Below the pieces are notes generated by a model. The model saw only the letters and a list, made by a program, of their open reading frames with translations. It was not told the origin of the DNA and made no database searches. The translations under genes and the position numbers were made by a program. From Branchiostoma floridae (Eukaryota; Chordata; Leptocardii; Amphioxiformes; Branchiostomatidae), in assembly GCF_000003815.2 (NCBI RefSeq), contig NC_049981.1:20432646-20492645 (forward strand): 60,000 bases of DNA. The letters are read 5' to 3'. Below are positions 22,044-35,089 of this stretch, piece after piece (positions within the stretch are counted from its first letter, which is position 1; each line of letters starts with the position of its first letter).

Positions 22044-24549
22044 CTATGTATATTCTTACTCTCATACATCATATATTTTGTGACCAGCTGTTCCAACTCT
22101 GTCCAGCCACTTACTACATCATGTCATTGAACACTATAGAGTGGTACTTTATCATTAACTATGATAGCAGCTGTCTGGTCCAGGTCATTGGCCTCATTTA
22201 TTTGGAGTTGAAGAAGAGGAAGAAGCCTGCTTTCCCTTCCGTTCAGGCAAATACAAAAAAGTAGACATGAACCTTTAAGCTGCCCCTCTGAGGGCTATTG
22301 GATACCCTGGAACTTCTCGTCTGTCAAACACCGGCAAGCTGTCGATACTGCCAGGGAATAACTGGTTATATTCATTAAAAACGACTTCACAGTTTCTGTA
22401 ACGTCGATTTTCTATTGATGCATTGCCGGACATGGGAACAGATCCAGGACAGACAATGGGTGGATGGAGATCCTTAAGTCAGATCATAGTAACACCGTGG
22501 AGCATTTGTTATTATACGTGCATTTGTCTTTGTCAGTTTTGATTTATGTCTTTTTTCTGGGGCGGTTTTACTATTTTAGTGTAACACTAAGTTGTCCTTT
22601 ATCTCACATAGTTATACTATCCAATTACCAGTCTTAAAGTCCCTCTACAACAACAGCTTCATTCCTCGGACTAGCAAACTATGAAACTTAACTCTCTTGA
22701 TGACAATGTTTCTCTATGTTTCCCTCCCGTATTCACTCTTCAAGCCTTCAAACGAGTGTTCTCCTAACAAGATAAAGTCCACCATCCATCAAATTAGTTC
22801 ATTTGCCCAGAAGTGGTCAAATGGCATTGCACTGAATAACCCATTAAAAAGTTAGCTGTTTGCTAGAATGCATCTTATTTGTATAAATTTACCATCTCTT
22901 GTTGATTTATTTGAAAAATGATACTCTCAAATCTATCATTTCAAGTAAGTCCTGACGGCACAAAGACGCCATAATGTGACTTCCGCCAATGACTTGCGAT
23001 TGGATGTGGCTTTATTGCAAGAAGTCATTTGAAGGCACTTTGTCACTTAAATCTGTCAGAAATGTTGTTTCTTGGGGTGCCGTTGGGGTCTGTGAGAATT
23101 ATGTACAAAGGTTACGACCCTGGCGCTGGAATTTTCATTGCAGCCCTAACGTCTTTGTGGCAAAAAGCAATAATAACCATATTATCACTTGTGGCCCATC
23201 CACTACGCGTTACTGCACCTCGAGCTCAAGCAACCATAAAATTGATGAATTTCACGTCGACACAGCGCGGCCTCAGGGCGGGAAGCCAGCTTTGTCTCAG
23301 GAAAATTGCACACGTCGCCATAAAATGGGCAATTTTCCCCTCGTCCTGTCCGAAATCTCTTATTGAAAGTATCAGGTGAGAAATTGCGACACACCCTAAT
23401 GTAAGTAGGGACAGGCAATGTCGGTATATCAAAACATGGCATAAAATCTTGGATGGTGGGAGAACTTTCATGAAAGCAGAGGAAAAAGAGAAAAGTTCTA
23501 ACGCTAGTTCACGTTTATGCCTGGAATAACCTGTATCCGTCGTTTTAAAAAATACAGTGAATTTAGGGATATCAGGTCGACGGATGGTGTTTTCAAATTG
23601 CAATATTTCATCATAAGTTTTTTTGAATGAATTCCAAATTTTCCTCTAAGCTTTCCTGTATTATAGACAATAGAATATGGACATCGGCTATGCCATACCC
23701 TCTATACTATAGTTTGTGCCTTGATTGTGTGGCGTCATTAGCACCTACAATACGGCAACTGGTCAAGCACGGTGGACTGTTGAAGCTATCAGCATGAAAA
23801 ATACTCTAATTAGCTCGTCAGATGTAAAGCCGTTTTCTGCTTCTCCAAAGGCGCCCAAATGTCGGCCTCATTAGCAAGACAGACTGATAAAAGATTAAAG
23901 CAATAAGCCTGGAGGCGCAAAGTTTTAATTTCCGTATGGCGAACTGAACTTTGAGACATGTTATTCATCGTAACCATGGCTGTCTGCGCGAAGCTTGTAC
24001 TATTTCTATCCTATATCAGCAGCAAGTTTCCCAAATCAAACATCGAGGCCCGCAAGCTTCTGTTGCGCGTTTAACGGTCACTTTCCATAATGACCATACA
24101 ACGAATTCTGTAGAAATCGTGTACGAACCATATGTCAAAGAAACTGCAACACAATGAAACTGCAATGTAATGTGCGTATGTTCTACATACAGATATTGCG
24201 CTCGTTAGGATCATAGCTCGTCTCTGCACTAAAAATGAATCACTGCTTTGTATAATCTCATAAAAAGGTTCATATAGTAATAGTACAAACGTCTTTTGCT
24301 TTGTTACACCTTTATATTTACCTTTAGCCTTGTATTATCACAGGCGAAGGAATAAATCAAATCAAATCAAAGTGTGTTGCTGTCCATGGTGCTGAACGAT
24401 GTGTTACAGTACCAAAATGCCATCACCAGGTCCTCGTCACTTCCCGGTGTAACACAATACCGTTTAACGTAGTACTAGTCTGCTCTCGGTGCGTTATAGT
24501 TCATCATAGTTATCATAGAAAAGCGGCCACCGTATAGTGACCAAACACG
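22044..24549. other. Non-coding interval
   Basis: I see no clear gene or repeat. Overlapping ORFs of 116-125 codons at 22989-23603 occur in three frames on both strands and have no recognised domain or splice context. Confidence 0.4.
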
Positions 24550-24905
24550 AAAAAAGTGGTCTTGTGTTTAGGGTTGTTCATCTAAGGTAATGGGTTCAAA
24601 TCCCTAGCAGGCCCTAAATATTGTGCAATTGAAAGACGATCTTTACAACTAGTTTTACACTCAAATTGGGTAAAAATGAGTTTCCAGCTTCGGTTTGGGG
24701 TGTCTTCTTTGGTGGAGGCCCTGTGTTTGAGGAGAGTCACACATTGAGGACGTTAAAAGTCCCACCACATTTACCAAAAAGAGAAAGGATCCTGGTGTGG
24801 GTGAATCAAACCCTAGTCTTATGCAGAGTGTGCACGTTCCTACTGTAGAAACTGGTGTGTTACGCGTAAAGGGACTTAATCAGTTATGAGAAACAAACAA
24901 AAACC
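24550..24905 (+). mobile_element. tRNA-derived SINE, family 1, copy 2
   Basis: B-box-like GGGTTCAAATCCC at 24593-24605, a body with GACGTTAAAAGTCCC, and the shared 3' block AACTGGTGTGTTACGCG (about 24850). It ends in an AACAAACAAAAACC tail. The A-box part of the head is poorly preserved. Confidence 0.6.
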
Positions 24906-27164
24906 AAAAAGAGACGGAATTTAATGTAAGGCGTCCTGCAAATATAGATAACGTTATAGCAAAAATGTCGATACAGATGGAAAGCACATTGCGTTAATGG
25001 AATCGACAAGCTCATAAAATAAGAATAATTACGGTATCACATTCCGATATCAAGTCTTACTTTAGGTCTGATAATTATATGGACCACTGAATTACCATTT
25101 ACAACGGGTATCTCGACACTCCTTAGCTGATCAAGGTTACTTTGCAGAATTGAAAATCTATCTTCATGAAATTGTAATGGATTATCCAATCACAAACATT
25201 GATAAATCGTTTCCTCACAATAGGCTAAATAGAGCAAGAAGAAAACCTCTAAATGAACTATTGCAGTGGCAAAGAAAAATATGAAGATTTAAGATTTTTC
25301 TTTGTCTAAGTATCTAAGGAAAATATCATATGCACCATCTGTGTAACGATGTGTTATAATGTGAACAGGTATGTAAAAACACCTGTAAGTACATCCGGAG
25401 AGCAAAATCCAAGGTGATATATGTTCGATCAACAGAGTGTAAATACTTTGATGTATATGCATATATGCATCTGAATGCCTTTGGCACATGTAGGAAATAT
25501 AGCGGCTTTGGCATGTCCGAGCAACACCAAGATGATGGTTCTCCTTTCAGCATAGTTACGGCCTGGAGACATGATAGAGAATGGTAGCAGGTCTGATAAT
25601 GACCGAATCGCGTGTGATGCACGTTCAAATAGCTGCGTACTGCAGAAGGAAAATGCCATTTGATACATCTATGTACTGACTAGGCAATGGCTAATAGGTC
25701 AAGGATTTGGGTTATGTCCCATTAAATTCCTCCACTCGCCTATTCATAGATGACCTCGAGCGTTCCTTCGTGTCTTTGATGCTAACTGCTTTGCTGTGGG
25801 TGAAAGTTTTGAGTGCTCGTTTGTCACCATCCGTTGATATGATATATCATGTATGTTAGTTCTATGTCAGAGACAGACGTAACATTTGTGGAGAGACATA
25901 TAGCAGTAATGTCCAAGCAGATTCAGCACGTCTCTCTTTCATATATTTCTGACTGAGGATATACCTTTCCCCAAGGAAACTTAGAAAGTAGACGTATAGC
26001 TTCATTATCTATTAATTTCATCTTTACGGAGATATTGACTTAGTCCAAAAGAGTATAGCAGACAATGCCAAGCTTCGTTGCAATTTGCTGCACATCAAAG
26101 GTGTGTAAAAGGTTTGATAATACCTTCAATCTTCACACTTTCATATCCTTTGTTATTTTCTGGATATAAAAATGTTTTAGAATATTTTTCTGATGGCACC
26201 AAGGTCCAAGGACGTTATGTGATGGCAGAGATTTGTATCCTTTTTTGCTTCTTGCAGAGTGTAGCCGCACTGCCTGCAGATTCTGATATGACCCCCAGAT
26301 AACCTTGGACATGAAATATGGCCGACCAAATCTCCTGCCAATGCGTTCGTAATGGCGTCCCACCCTGGCTACTCACCTTGCAATGCCTCATGGGATGGAA
26401 TCAGATGCCAGCTACATATGTCGACACGTCGGGGTCAGGATCAGGTCAAAGGTCGTGTTGCAATCAGGCCATTACCATTTTGATTTGCAGGGGTGAGACG
26501 CCCCGGAATTGATCCGAAGTACCGATAGACCCAAGAAAAAATTACAGTGTCTACAACAACCCTTCTGAACATCAATCGCGTGGTAATGTCCTCATGTATT
26601 AGTAAATAGTAAAAAAAAGGTACAGGCTTCAGTTCTCAATGAACTAGTACTTCCAGATATAGTAGCAATACACAATCAAGGTTAAGAAAGTATGATACGT
26701 TCTACATATGGTATGAAACTCAAAATGCACAGAAACAATAGCTATGCAAACTGTGCCTTCCAAAGATATAATCAATACTGTTTTTATTATTATGAGTCCG
26801 TGACTGATTAAACGAGGCTCGCTTTTGTCAGAAATTGGAGTTATTGCATTGTGGCTCGTCGCTGATTGCAATTTTGTAAGATTGAAAATTAGATAAAAGG
26901 CGTAATTGAGCTGCAATTCAATTACTGTCAGTAAAATTGAATGACAACAGAATAAACCAGAGGAAAATTGACGATTCTGTCAAAGTTGCCACTACTCTGG
27001 ATTACTAAGTTAGTGTTAAAAGTAGTCGCAACTCAGCGGTTATCAAGAGCAACCTATCAGACTCAAAGACAAATTTCAGCTTCACTAGCCCGCATTAAAG
27101 GTAGTCTCATTATGATAGCATTTTTGATGCCGAAGGGCCAGAGGATTGTTATCCATTGTGCCTA
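24906..27164. other. Non-coding interval
   Basis: No supportable gene. ORFs at 25289-25668 and 26078-26916 are short, overlapping and without motifs. Confidence 0.4.
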
Positions 27165-27378
27165 GTGGTATTGGAAGGTGGAGCCCGACCCTCTCCTTCG
27201 ACCTCCTTTTACGCCCCCAACCGAAGTCAGGTTGCCATTTTTACACCTATGTGGAGTGAGCCAAATTATGTGCAATGACATTCTAAAGGGTCGAAGATCG
27301 ATAGCATGACAGGATTCGATTCCAAAACCTCTGGGTTACGGGCCAAACACCCTGCAGTTATGCCACGACCCCATCTTG
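27165..27378 (-). mobile_element. tRNA-derived SINE, family 3 (reverse strand)
   Basis: Read on the reverse strand, a tRNA-like head begins near 27378. Its A-box-like GTGGCATAACT is at 27356-27366 and B-box-like GGAATCGAATCCTG at 27310-27323. CCGTAACCCAGAGG fits the anticodon to variable region of a tRNA-derived head. About 140 bp of unrelated body follow. Confidence 0.55.
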
Positions 27379-27924
27379 TACCCGTAGAACTTGATTGGAC
27401 TTGAAAAACTTCCATGCTGAGAAAAAGCGATCATGGTGATTATGATTAAATCGGTAATTAGTGACAGCAGACAGGCTGGCCTTTAACGCGACGTTTAGCG
27501 GCGACCTCACTGTGCACACACGTCTCTACATGTTGTCAACTTCTTTAATCACGGGAAAACGCCGCCCTCGTTAAGATGAGAAGTTCGATTGATGGTACCA
27601 CATCAAAGAACCGCAGGAAGAATTGATAAGCACGAAGAGAAGAATTAATATGCGCGGAAGATAATTTGTTTTCTTTCATAAAGAACGACTGCAGAGGCTA
27701 CAAATTCACTGAAGGAAACTTTACTCAGTCACCGTTAATCAAAATTTTTAATGAGGTTTCAAGTATTTGTCCTTTTGTGCAGCACATCAACTGTTCAGTA
27801 TTCAACATAGTTTGCTGTGTTACCCAACCCGAGTTAGACGGCATTTCTTCTTGTTCTACATCTTGTAGTGCAGGTTTCATCGCAGTTTGCGTCACAAAGT
27901 ATGTTTTACAGGGGTTGCTAGCCC
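27379..27924. other. Interval between two reverse-strand SINEs
   Basis: The 89-codon forward ORF 27666-27935 is Cys-rich but has no recognised motif or splice context; not accepted as a gene. Confidence 0.35.
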
Positions 27925-28125
27925 TTCCTGTTTAACATGCTTGAGGCACCTCCTCAAACACGGGACCCACATTAATAATATTGCACGTCACTTTTAAAAA
28001 GATCTGTGCAGCCCCAACCGAGATGGCTTTTCCAGTATTTGAACTGGGGTCTCACAGTTACCACCTAATTGGATCTAGGAGTTCAAAATGTGAGGCTGCT
28101 ACCAGTTGAACCACATGACATCTAT
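27925..28125 (-). mobile_element. tRNA-derived SINE, family 2 (reverse strand)
   Basis: On the reverse strand the head has A-box-like TGTGGTTCAACTGGTAGCAG (28097-28116) and B-box-like CCAGTTCAAATACTGG (28032-28047). The body ends with CGTGTTTGAGGAGGTGCCTC, shared with the fragment at 12605-12740. Confidence 0.65.
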
Positions 28126-29639
28126 TTGACGGCACTTGCAATGGTAAAAGATTCCTGAAATCACGGCCAGACAAGCGTTTTCACGTTGATTTACTCTTTT
28201 CCCGCCAACTTTCTTCCGTCTGATTGCCAATTTTCCCTGCTGTCAAGCAATTTTTCGGGAAGCGTCCGCCATATCGACCGACCTTCCCGTGTATTGGTGA
28301 GGCTGTATTAATGTCCGATGACCCTTCGGAGCCCTAATAACGCCTCATCATGGGGGTGCAATGGAGATGTCACCTGGTCGATTGTGACCTGCACTTCAAA
28401 TGAAGAGGGTGGTGTTGACAGGAGCGGTGAAAGAGCGCCATTCACACTTCAAAGTACTTCAAAATGAACGTTAAGTCATACATGTGTTCATACATGTGTT
28501 CATTCATTAAGTCATAGTTAAACTTTTGGGCGGAGAGGACGGGCGTGCTAGTCTTTACTAGACTTTTAGCCAAGTACAACCTGAGGCAGCATAGGTGTAA
28601 GTTATGCGTGCTGGCGTTGGTACAGATTTAATTCTAAATACACGAACAAACTTACGCCCTTCACAAAAGCTCTACAGCTACAGCTGTTCGCCAAATTGCC
28701 CCTTCCAATGTCTATATTCAAGTATTTATATGTAATGGGCTCACGGGTCGGCTAAGGTGACCCGGGCTGCTACAAAATGACGAAGAGCTCAAATTTCACA
28801 GAAGATGTGCGCTACGATCAGTCGACTGATATTAGAAAAAAATAATTTTTGGATTACGTGTTTTGAAGTAGGTCTCCATTTCTTTCCTTCTCACAAAGCG
28901 TTAATGCAACGGACTGTCTTTTTAATGATATATCTTCAGGCGTATCTACGACTACTCATTGTATCATTTAGACAAATTTTGATATATCTTTAATATACGA
29001 TGATGAATATATCGTTAGATTTAACAACTTAAATGAGAATGGAATGTCAGGTATAAACATAAAAGACTCCTTTGCTATTAGAACAGAAACTCACGATTCG
29101 ATCCACCAAATTATATCAAGATTCATTTATGACAAATTCACGTATGTTACCCTAAGTTGTTAAGTTTGTACAACTGGTAGTAGACCATACTGTACTCTGT
29201 TGTGTCAATACATCCGTTGTCCTAAAGAAGTCAGGGTGAGAAGAAGGTAAGAAGTGCAGCTTCAATTTTTTTCACATAAGATATTAGCTGGTGACTCGTG
29301 TTCCATTCCAACTGTTAACAGATGCGGAGCCATGAGTGTGTTGAATATTTCAGAGACTCGTACATGTCCCGTCTTATTTAATGGCCCATTGCTCGTGTCC
29401 GGAACGCCGATCTCAATAATTTATCCCACTCTCTATTATCCTTTTAACAAGCTTAATGCTAAAACCCGTGTTTAGTATGCATGAGGTAATACTGGCCGTT
29501 AATCAAATAGCTTTGAGGAGCGTCAAGGAATCGATATGTCCATAAGAGTGAACTCTTTCCCAGCTACCACGATCATGCATAGCACTAATTTTCTATGATT
29601 ACATTCGACAAGAATGTTATGTTTTCAGTTATGCCAGAG
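28126..29639. other. Non-coding interval; possible conserved block
   Basis: 28190-28400 has balanced composition and AATTTTCCC and TAATAACG-type motifs that differ from the AT-rich surroundings. It could be a conserved non-coding element, but that cannot be shown from one sequence. Confidence 0.25.
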
Positions 29640-29866
29640 TGGAGTGGCTGTGGCGTGGGTTTGTGTGTATGTCAGCAGCATAACTCGAGAGGCCTTTGCC
29701 GGATCTTAATGATATTTGGCATTTGTGTAGTGGTTGCGGAAACAAAGGTCAAGTTCGAAAATGATTTACCTGGCCTTTTTCCGGCCGGTACTACAGCGGT
29801 CTCTGTATGTATGCGTGTGTGTGTTTGGTTGGTTGCGGGCAACATAACTTGAAAAGTGTAGTGAAA
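29640..29866. repeat. Dispersed repeat, copy 2
   Basis: GCATAACTCGAGAGGCCTTT followed by TTAATGATATTTGGCATTTG, related to 15529-15740. A second GGGCAACATAACTTGAAAA near 29834 suggests a partial tandem copy. Confidence 0.45.
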
Positions 29867-29871
29867 GTTTA

Positions 29872-29885
29872 CCCCCCCCCCCCCC
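29872..29885. repeat. Poly(C) run
   Basis: Fourteen uninterrupted C. The length may be unreliable in the assembly. Confidence 0.95.
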
Positions 29886-31160
29886 TTAGCGGCCTGAACT
29901 GCAGTGAGCATGTACATTTTGAAATTTGGACATGAATGACTCACGAAGGGGTCGACTGATAGTCATGACTTTTGATATGTAGACAGCTTTGGTGATGCTT
30001 TACATGATTACGTACGAATTATATAAATCGCGATCTAATGTGCATAACTAATAAGGAAAGTTAATAAACCAGCAGTATTTCACAATAGGACTCTTAAATG
30101 TGACTTATAACTAAAAAAGAGAGAACTATTAGAAGGCATCGATTTTGTAAATGTATCCCTAAATTGCATGATCAATGAGAAAATAACTGTAATACATTTG
30201 GAACAGAATAAAGAAAAACATTATCAGACATAAATCATGCAAAAATCACGCTCTCATTTACATGATTTATGAGGAAATGCAACAATGGCTTTCTTTGCTA
30301 AGATAAGATTTTCATACTTTGAACAACATCAAAATTGAAAAACCTATTATGTTATTTGGGTAGAAAAGATGATCAACTGATAATTCATGATAATTGGGAC
30401 CTTATTTACATAATCACAAACACATTTTATGTTATAATACGTCAGTTAAAAAGGTCAATATAATTTGGCAACCATGTGAGAAGGTGGAACTCCTAACTAG
30501 TTGTCATTGCCTCCATGATAAAGGAGGTACTGTACTCAGTTTGTATGTTTGTCTGTCATATTGTGTGTCTGCAGTTCGGCAGCCTGTCAGGATGTAAGGC
30601 GGGAATGGTGTACTAGAATATTTTGAGAATTGGATATCTGGTTTGGCTCTGCTCCAATGTTGTAGGCATGCAGGAAGTGGTGACTCGTGGCAACACCACA
30701 CGTCTATTGTTAGTATACCCATGTAGAGCAGGTTGTTTTGTGTTACTTTAAGTCCCAAAACATCTGACCTAAGTATCCAACATTTCCTAAATTTATCTGT
30801 CTTGGCCATGGACGTAAGCAACATTTTCTGAAACACAAGCTTTTACAAGAATATGTGTTGAGTACATGTATTCTTACAGATCTGTGATCGTCATTCAGAC
30901 ATGTTTAAGTAGTCACTGGGCATTTCTCGCTGTTTTCTCTAAAATAAAAATGGTTTAGGTAATTGTTATGCAGGACAGTCAGCTCTGCGCGACACTCCTG
31001 CTATGAAGTGTGGCAAGAGGTGAAATGAAATTACGCAATGGTGACTCTGTAAGAATTTCCTAACATCATTTATACAACATTAAAATGGCACACAAAGCAA
31101 ACCTTTACTTGAATGAATAGTCGTTTTCGAGGATGTTGCTTTCTTGACAACCTTTCTATT
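29886..31160. other. Non-coding interval
   Basis: AT-rich. A weak internal repetition (ATGATTTATGAGGAAATGCA near 30265 and TGATCAATGAGAAAATAACT near 30170) suggests an old interspersed repeat. No gene is supported. Confidence 0.35.
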
Positions 31161-31258
31161 CAACCAACCAACCAACCGACCGACCGACCGACCGACCAAC
31201 CAACCAACCAACCAACCAACCAACCGACCAACCATCCCACCATTATACCAACCAACCA
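31161..31258. repeat. Tetranucleotide microsatellite (CAAC/CGAC)n
   Basis: About 24 units of CAAC with a central run of CGAC, degrading at the right end. Confidence 0.95.
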
Positions 31259-31570
31259 CAACTAGATACGATTTCGGAAGGTTTGATCATGAAAACATAT
31301 AGACAGACAGAGAGAAACAAAAACGTCACTTGAATTACAGCAAGTGCTGAGATAAAAGTTCTTTGGGGAACCCAAAAGTTTTTCTTTCAGCTACGGCCGG
31401 CTGTATTGTGCCCAATGAATAGGTGGCGTGCAATGATATATCATAGACTGCTAATGACATGAGTTTATTAGAAGTTGGAATAGATAAGCCGATAATTCAT
31501 TCGGGATAAACAAGCGTCTTAGTATGCCATAAATTGAATACTTGGACGATTAAGGGAAATTTAACTGACC

Positions 31571-31799
31571 TTGTCTTTCCCATTGTTCTTGTTGCAGCCA
31601 TTACCGACCGTCTCTTTAGCGTCAGGATACTAGTTGCCATGTAGCTGGTGACGTCATGATGGCGCCCGCCCTGCCCGCGGTACACCAGTGTTGGCACCCG
31701 CTGCACCAGGCAGCAGCGTAACAGGCCGATCAGCACATCCTCCGGTTGAACGGGTATGGAATAGGGATTGCCGCCACAACTGGGGTATTCTACGCTCAT
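31571..31799 (-). CDS. Possible coding exon of an unknown reverse-strand gene
   Basis: From an ATG at 31799 the frame reads QPEDVLIGLLRCCLVQRVPT and later HHDVTSYMATS. It reaches a possible donor CAAG|GTCAGT near 31571. The region is GC-rich relative to its flanks and the peptide looks protein-like. No partner exon or family was recognised. Without a second exon this stays a weak candidate. Confidence 0.25.
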
Positions 31800-32989
31800 T
31801 TCAACGCTAGCACGTCATTCATTCAACTGGTTACCATTCGGCGGTGGCTCATCACAAGTAAGGTATGGAAGGCACTTGGTTTTATACTAGTAGCTTATAT
31901 TGTGTACAAATGGAACTGGGTGGATGGCAATGCAAATACTCCTCTGTTGGCAGACCACTTAGCGTTTGATGTGTATATTGTACTGGATCTGGAAGAGAGC
32001 TAATTTTTTGGTTCTCAGCGTTGATACCTGTTGAGGGGACAATTGAGGTACATTTGTAACAACAACGTCAAACCTGGAGAATTTCACAGTGATTTTATAA
32101 TTCGTAGCTTATAATCTTCAACGTTACCAAAAGTGGTAAAATGCGTCATGCATCTATCACGCTTCTCAAATGCTCTGTACTCAGATAGAAAGATTTATAG
32201 GGTTACGGATATCTGCTAGGCTATAGCGGATGCAACAAAAGTGCCGGAAAGCAACGTTAGGGAAGGGAGCATTTTCCAGCTAATTTCACCTTCGCTGTCC
32301 ACCTTCCACAGCTTATGCACAGATGAATTACCAAAGAATTATGAATACATATTACCTGTCATATGCGCTCGGAAATATGGCTAATCATAGTGGCCCGAAG
32401 AATTTATTTGATTCATTCATCATTTCTGGCACCAGGCTGTCTCGTCATTGTGTCTTTGGGGAGAGATTTCTCTCTTTATATCATATTTATACATACGAAT
32501 GTAATTGTGGTTGTGTATCATTCCTCTATGGCCCGGTCAGTGGTTTCACAACGTGTGCCATTGATGGTGAAAAATGGAAATGCATGTACAGACAGAACTT
32601 GAGCAAAGTCTCATTTCATTCTAACATAAGTTTGGAAGACAAGGATACACATTAAAATTTGCGAACTGCGACAGAGAATAAAAGTAACTGTAAGGTTTGT
32701 CGAAATTGTTAATAGTGTAGTATCATACCACATGCAACAATTCGAGTTGATAAGATCCAAAACCAATTCTGTGCAAGTGCAGTGTGTATTCCAATTAAAC
32801 AATTCAGGATAACAAATTCGTTCTTTCTCGTGGGCAGAACCACACCGTGGACTACATGTATTACATGCACATTAACATGGACACAATTAATCAAACGTCT
32901 TTGACGAATCACCTACAGTTGGTCTTATCTGTACCTGGGCTAATTAAAGTCTGTTCCATGTATTGTAAGTCTGACTTAATAAAGCTTCT
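31800..32989. other. Non-coding interval
   Basis: Overlapping 60-110-codon ORFs in several frames (31746-32003, 32323-32655) without motifs or splice partners. Confidence 0.35.
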
Positions 32990-33250
32990 GACAGCCTTTC
33001 CACTAGTCAGGCCCCTACAAACATGATGACCAACACCTCCAAGTCAGGAGAGTTCTCAACATCCTAATGGTTTTGATTTATGCATATGTGCAACATGAAC
33101 CGATTATTGCCAGACGGAGAACTGTTGCCATCATGGTGTTAGAGGCTGTGATGACTGGTTTCCTCAGTGACAGAGAATTCTGAGCTCCTATTGGATGGAT
33201 TTTCATAGTAATTTAGAATCCTGAGCTCCTATTGGTGACGCTAGGAAATA
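32990..33250. repeat. Dispersed repeat shared with 40206-40560, copy 1
   Basis: Shares the phrases CCACTAGTCAGG, CAAGTCAGGAGA, GATTTATGCAT and GATGACTGGTTTCCTCAGTG with 40206-40560, in the same order. GAGCTCCTATTGG occurs twice at about 33182 and 33222. Family unknown. Confidence 0.5.
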
Positions 33251-34118
33251 GAATGGTTCTTCCGAGTTAGAAGCATGTACGAGTAACCACAAGTTCTCGG
33301 GAAGGAGGTCCAATAAGCTCCCAACAGCGAGCTATGCAAGACAACCTGTAATGGTAATGGACCCTTTCTTTGCTTTTGAACGTGAAAGTGCTTGATTTTA
33401 CCCATGGTGTAGGAAACCCATGTAGTCTTATCTTTTTATTACCCTTTTCATTAATTTCTGTGTATGTATGTCTTGTTGTCCTTTTCCTGAGTGTCTGTCA
33501 TGTTATTATGTGCAGTCATGTACATTAATGATCCACAGGAAGAATAGTTACAATGTAAATTGCCAAGATAACTATGGATCAATCTCAAACTCTTTATCAG
33601 TCACTCTGTGTTGTTTGATTAATTGCATCTAATCGATGAGTTTGCTGCTTATAATTACCTGAACTGAAGTTAAGGTGCAGGTCTGCATTCAGATTCAGAG
33701 GTTCAGGTAACTGATAAGTCGAACTTGAACCCATAACATGTGTGTGCTAGACACATTTTCGGTTACATGTAAAATTGCCCGTTGGCATAGATTTTACATG
33801 CAATCTGAAACACATATATGCAAAATTATATAGTCATAAGTAAACACAAAAGCTCTATGATTAACACAGAACCAACAATGTTTTCGTCTTTTTCCATCGC
33901 ACATTTCACAGTATGTGGAAAATATAAGCGATGAGAGATACTTCTACAAGCTAGGGACTGGTTCCGGACGTTTATTTTTTGGGGACAGAATATAAATGTT
34001 TTTACAAGTCCAGTTCCAGTTCAGTATACAGGTGTGTTGATAATGGTTCATCATCGGATATCGTGGTCTGTTGGATACATTGTCTTCTAACGAACTGATT
34101 CGGAGATCCCGGAGAATC
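33251..34118. other. Non-coding interval up to the gap
   Basis: Nothing supportable. The sequence ends at the assembly gap. Confidence 0.4.
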
Positions 34119-34218
34119 NNNNNNNNNNNNNNNNNNNNNNNNNNNNNNNNNNNNNNNNNNNNNNNNNNNNNNNNNNNNNNNNNNNNNNNNNNNNNNNNNN
34201 NNNNNNNNNNNNNNNNNN
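34119..34218. other. Assembly gap (100 N)
   Basis: Exactly 100 N, the usual placeholder for a gap of unknown length, so real distances across it are unknown. Confidence 0.99.
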
Positions 34219-34383
34219 GGTGCTATCGATGAGGTAATAACAGAACGTCCTGAACCTAAAGCAAGTTACGTTGTTCCAGACGAAGATTGTTCCACAGCTG
34301 AGCGCAGTAATGTTGTATACTGCTACGATATGATGTTACTCAAGCTGACTGATGGTGAATTTGGAGACAAAGGGTTGGACTGA
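34219..34383 (+). CDS. Orphan terminal exon beside the assembly gap
   Basis: A 54-codon open frame begins at the first base after the gap and ends at TGA (34381-34383). It reads AIDEVITERPEPKASYVVPD, then VVYCYDMMLLKLTDGEFGDK, an acidic, protein-like composition. A canonical AATAAA follows at 34454-34459, about 70 bases past the stop, so this looks like the last exon of a gene whose upstream part lies in the gap. Frame and 5' boundary cannot be fixed. I do not recognise the family. Confidence 0.45.
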   Translation, partial: GAIDEVITERPEPKASYVVPDEDCSTAERSNVVYCYDMMLLKLTDGEFGDKGLD

Positions 34384-34453
34384 ATAACTTCCATATCGCC
34401 AGTGTGTAGATCTCTATGTATTATGAATGTTAAAGGCTTTGCAAACTGAACAA

Positions 34454-34459
34454 AATAAA
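34454..34459 (+). promoter_or_regulatory. Poly(A) signal after the orphan exon
   Basis: AATAAA in AACAAAATAAAG, about 70 bases beyond the TGA at 34381-34383. Confidence 0.45.
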
Positions 34460-34537
34460 GTATCTTATAAAGACGAAGAAGGATAAGTTAGAGTGAACTA
34501 CCCACGAACTGATAAAATGTTGGCAAAGTCATGAGAA

Positions 34538-34867
34538 GTAATTCTCACCCACTAGAGCAGAGCAGGCTTCAAGCTTATGCAAGTTTTCAGACTCCTCACG
34601 CAGTGATTTCCCAATTTCTGATAAGCAATATGCGGACAGGCTTAGGAGGAACATTTGGAAGCTCATTGATGTGAATCTCGCGATTTCTCTCTCGGGAAAT
34701 AATGAAACGACAGCGAGCCGAGTGCTATCTTTCCACGATCTTCTCAATCTGGCAAGGCACTTCGTTTCAGGCGTGCCTATCAATGGCCAATGGACTAGAA
34801 CCAATTTATTTCCACTAAATTGCTGGCATGTACCTTATCGACCAAAGCTACATCAAGTTCTTGTCTG
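34538..34867 (+). other. 110-codon protein-like ORF without a start
   Basis: Between stops near 34535 and 34867 the forward frame reads SDKQYADRLRRNIWKLIDVN, then VLSFHDLLNLARHFVSGVPI and ends KLHQVLV. The mix of amphipathic helix-like segments looks protein-like. A reverse-strand ORF (34529-34804) is its shadow. There is no good start; an acceptor could be GAGCAGAGCAG near 34566. It may be an exon of the gene ending at 34383, a neighbouring gene, or a retroelement remnant. Confidence 0.3.
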
Positions 34868-35089
34868 ATGAAACCTGCCTACACCAGGACGTCTTCAAGT
34901 CAAAAGAACTAGAGCTAACGACGGTATCTTCTTCGAAAGTTTGCTTGGTAACGAATATTAGATAATTTCTATCAGTATTTATGCAGCAGTATAAGAACTA
35001 TCACCGGTTACAAAATGCAAACGTTACTCCGACAACTGGATACATTTTGTGAACCGTTAGACATTTCAGGTAGCATCCTATTCTTGCGT

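Noticed and set aside
21675-22264. ORFs up to 175 codons rich in Phe/Ser/Pro or Lys/Arg/Glu
   Set aside because: Generated by the 10-bp GTTCCTTTTC repeat, open in several frames on both strands.
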